This document shows positions 42,808 through 44,135 of a stretch of DNA of 44,135 bases, piece after piece. Position numbers and translations under genes: made by a program. Position 1 is the stretch's first letter; each line of letters opens with the position of its first letter. The DNA is from JAGVMG01 sp964461105 (GTDB lineage Bacteria > Chlamydiota > Chlamydiia > Chlamydiales > Rhabdochlamydiaceae). The stretch spans positions 1 through 44,135 of the forward strand of contig CAYWSY010000005.1 in the NCBI GenBank assembly GCA_964461105.1, written 5' to 3'. The notes under the pieces were generated by a model. That model searched no databases, was not told where the DNA came from, and saw nothing but the letters and a program-made list of their open reading frames with translations.

Positions 42808-43986
42808 TTATTGTGATAAAAAATCACTTTCAGAAATGCCCCACATTTTGGGACAAGCATGTTGAATAGATGTGAGTAAACCGTGGACGCTTGGGAGAGA
42901 ACTTTCTGCATTCACTTTAATTGCATCTTGCAAGTGACCAAGGCTAAGTGTGTAAATATGGGAAGGACAATACAGTGTAGGTGTAGAGCTTGAAACTCCT
43001 TCAATATTCGCATAAGCAACAAAAAGATCTCTAAGTTGCTTTTCTTTCGGGATGATTGGTGAGCTATTAAAATCAGGGTCGTCATTAACGCGAGGAAATT
43101 GAGGGTAAACTAAATCACACGCGATCATCAAGCTTGGAAAACGGTCTAGCCATTTGTTTAGATGTTGTTTTATTTCAAAGATATCTGAAGTGCCTGAATG
43201 CGCATATCCTCCAAAAATAACGACAGGTTCTTTTAAAAACTCCTCAGAAAAATCCTTTTCTTGAGAAAGTAACTTAAGTTTATTTACTCCATCGCCTTCA
43301 AATAGATAAATCAATCGATGGACAAAATTTCCAGAGGAGTCAATGATTTCATTAACAATTGCAACTTTGGCTTTTGAAATAATAAGATGTGCGAGTGTGA
43401 TTTGGTTGGAATAAATGCAGGGAGCATAAAGATGTCCACGGCAATCTTTACGAATGTAATCGTCACTCACATAAGATCCCCAGAAACTAATAGGAGCTCC
43501 GTTAATATCCATTTCTGGAGGAAGGTCATTCAGATAAATATTGTAGCTGTTAGCAATTAAATTTGAGAAATGGGTTTTGAGAGATTTTGTGATGTTTGAA
43601 CAAAAAGCATTACCAACAAGTGAGATTTTTTTTAGCATGCGAGGTTCGCATCTTAATTTTTTTTCAGCATCAATATTTCGGGTAAAAGCAAGTATATATA
43701 AGCTAGATAAAATTAATATTTCGCTTGGAAGAGAATCAAGGAGATTCTGAAGATCTTTCAATTCTGCTTTTTTTGTTTTGTTAGATGTATCAGTAAATTT
43801 TTCCCGAAGATCGTTTAAATCAAAATCATTTATAGTTAAAATCAATTTTCGAGTTAGTGTTGCAATACCATGACAACAATTTGTGCTTGTATGAGCATCA
43901 AAGACAACATAATTTTTGGACAAGCAAGCGTCGAGGGAGCGTATAATAACATTAAAAAGAAATTCATATTTTTGACGGTCTGTCAA
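42808..43986 (-). CDS. Unknown protein, probably longer at its N-terminus
   Basis: From TTG at 43986 this is 392 aa. Soluble, no membrane span; motifs such as PVVIFGGYAHSGTSDIFEI and LYAPCIYSNQITLAHLIISK do not match a family I know. The same frame stays open upstream to 44124, and those 46 codons also read as protein (IYRKGVALSFPDTETLKSIE, then FFKETREIWAHLL). They contain no ATG, GTG or TTG, and TGA at 44125-44127 closes them. Either an unusual start is used or the real start is cut off by a frame break near the window edge. TTG 43986 has no ribosome site. Confidence 0.6.
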   Translation of the reverse strand: MTDRQKYEFLFNVIIRSLDACLSKNYVVFDAHTSTNCCHGIATLTRKLILTINDFDLNDLREKFTDTSNKTKKAELKDLQNLLDSLPSEILILSSLYILAFTRNIDAEKKLRCEPRMLKKISLVGNAFCSNITKSLKTHFSNLIANSYNIYLNDLPPEMDINGAPISFWGSYVSDDYIRKDCRGHLYAPCIYSNQITLAHLIISKAKVAIVNEIIDSSGNFVHRLIYLFEGDGVNKLKLLSQEKDFSEEFLKEPVVIFGGYAHSGTSDIFEIKQHLNKWLDRFPSLMIACDLVYPQFPRVNDDPDFNSSPIIPKEKQLRDLFVAYANIEGVSSSTPTLYCPSHIYTLSLGHLQDAIKVNAESSLPSVHGLLTSIQHACPKMWGISESDFLSQ

Positions 43987-44135
43987 AAGGTGTGCCCAAA
44001 TTTCACGAGTTTCCTTAAAAAAATTACATGAAAGTACTTTTGGCTTTTCGATGCTTTTAAGTGTTTCTGTGTCTGGAAAGGATAAAGCAACACCTTTTCT
44101 GTAAATTCGATTTTCTTCCTCTTTTCACCCTCGCG

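Overview
The window looks like a large conjugative plasmid, or an integrated plasmid-like island, of an environmental chlamydia (Parachlamydiales-type amoeba symbiont). Three things point there: a ParA gene with an abutting partner resembling pGP5-D and pGP6-D of chlamydial virulence plasmids, a tyrosine recombinase resembling pGP7/pGP8-D, and a stripped-down F-type transfer operon of the kind known from chlamydial plasmids and islands. The genus cannot be fixed from the sequence alone. A run of exactly 100 N at 32850-32949 is a scaffold gap of unknown true size inside a repeat array.

Layout. 1-2400: a polytopic membrane protein, the tyrosine recombinase with a perfect 15-4-15 palindrome over its promoter, and remnants of a small gene. 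2428-8167: a complete Tn3-family (Tn21/Tn501-like) transposon with perfect 38-bp inverted repeats and a 5-bp target duplication (TATCT). It carries tnpA, tnpR and a Zn/Cd-type P-type ATPase whose DKTGT signature reads DKTRT. 8202-9881: an AAA ATPase/PD-(D/E)XK protein preceded by three copies of a 32-38 bp repeat. 9881-28006 (minus strand): one compact operon traA-L-E-K-B-dsbA-V-C-(W::trbC)-U-N-F-H-G-(194-aa membrane protein)-D, with genes abutting or overlapping. 28601-29351 (plus): a small ribbon-helix-helix-like protein and a DsbB-like protein.

29729-33480 is the replication region: an excisionase-type HTH protein, a RepA-like hexameric helicase, a probable initiator, and an origin-like array of 92-bp units, each made of two 46-bp hairpin half-units with TTTAGGG in the loops. 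It continues into degenerate TTAGG-rich DNA and an AT-rich 9-bp repeat. 33650-39201 is the DNA-processing region: a Ti TraD-like accessory protein divergent from a 1514-aa relaxase-helicase-Toprim protein, with a candidate oriT between them. 39378-40632 holds two divergent, 5'-overlapping genes for exported proteins. 40845-42428 is the pgp6-parA pair, with a 42-bp palindromic site upstream of parA. The window ends in an unknown protein whose frame stays open well upstream of its first start codon.

Together the genes give replication (IncQ-like helicase plus initiator, with a relaxase-linked Toprim domain), partition (ParA plus pGP6-like), DNA processing (Ti/IncQ-like) and an F-type mating channel with its own disulfide-forming pair (DsbA-like plus DsbB-like). 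The most unusual signal is a 62-bp near-perfect palindrome embedded in frame in the signal-peptide region of traU. Its core TGCAACGTTGCA matches the palindromic site in front of parA.
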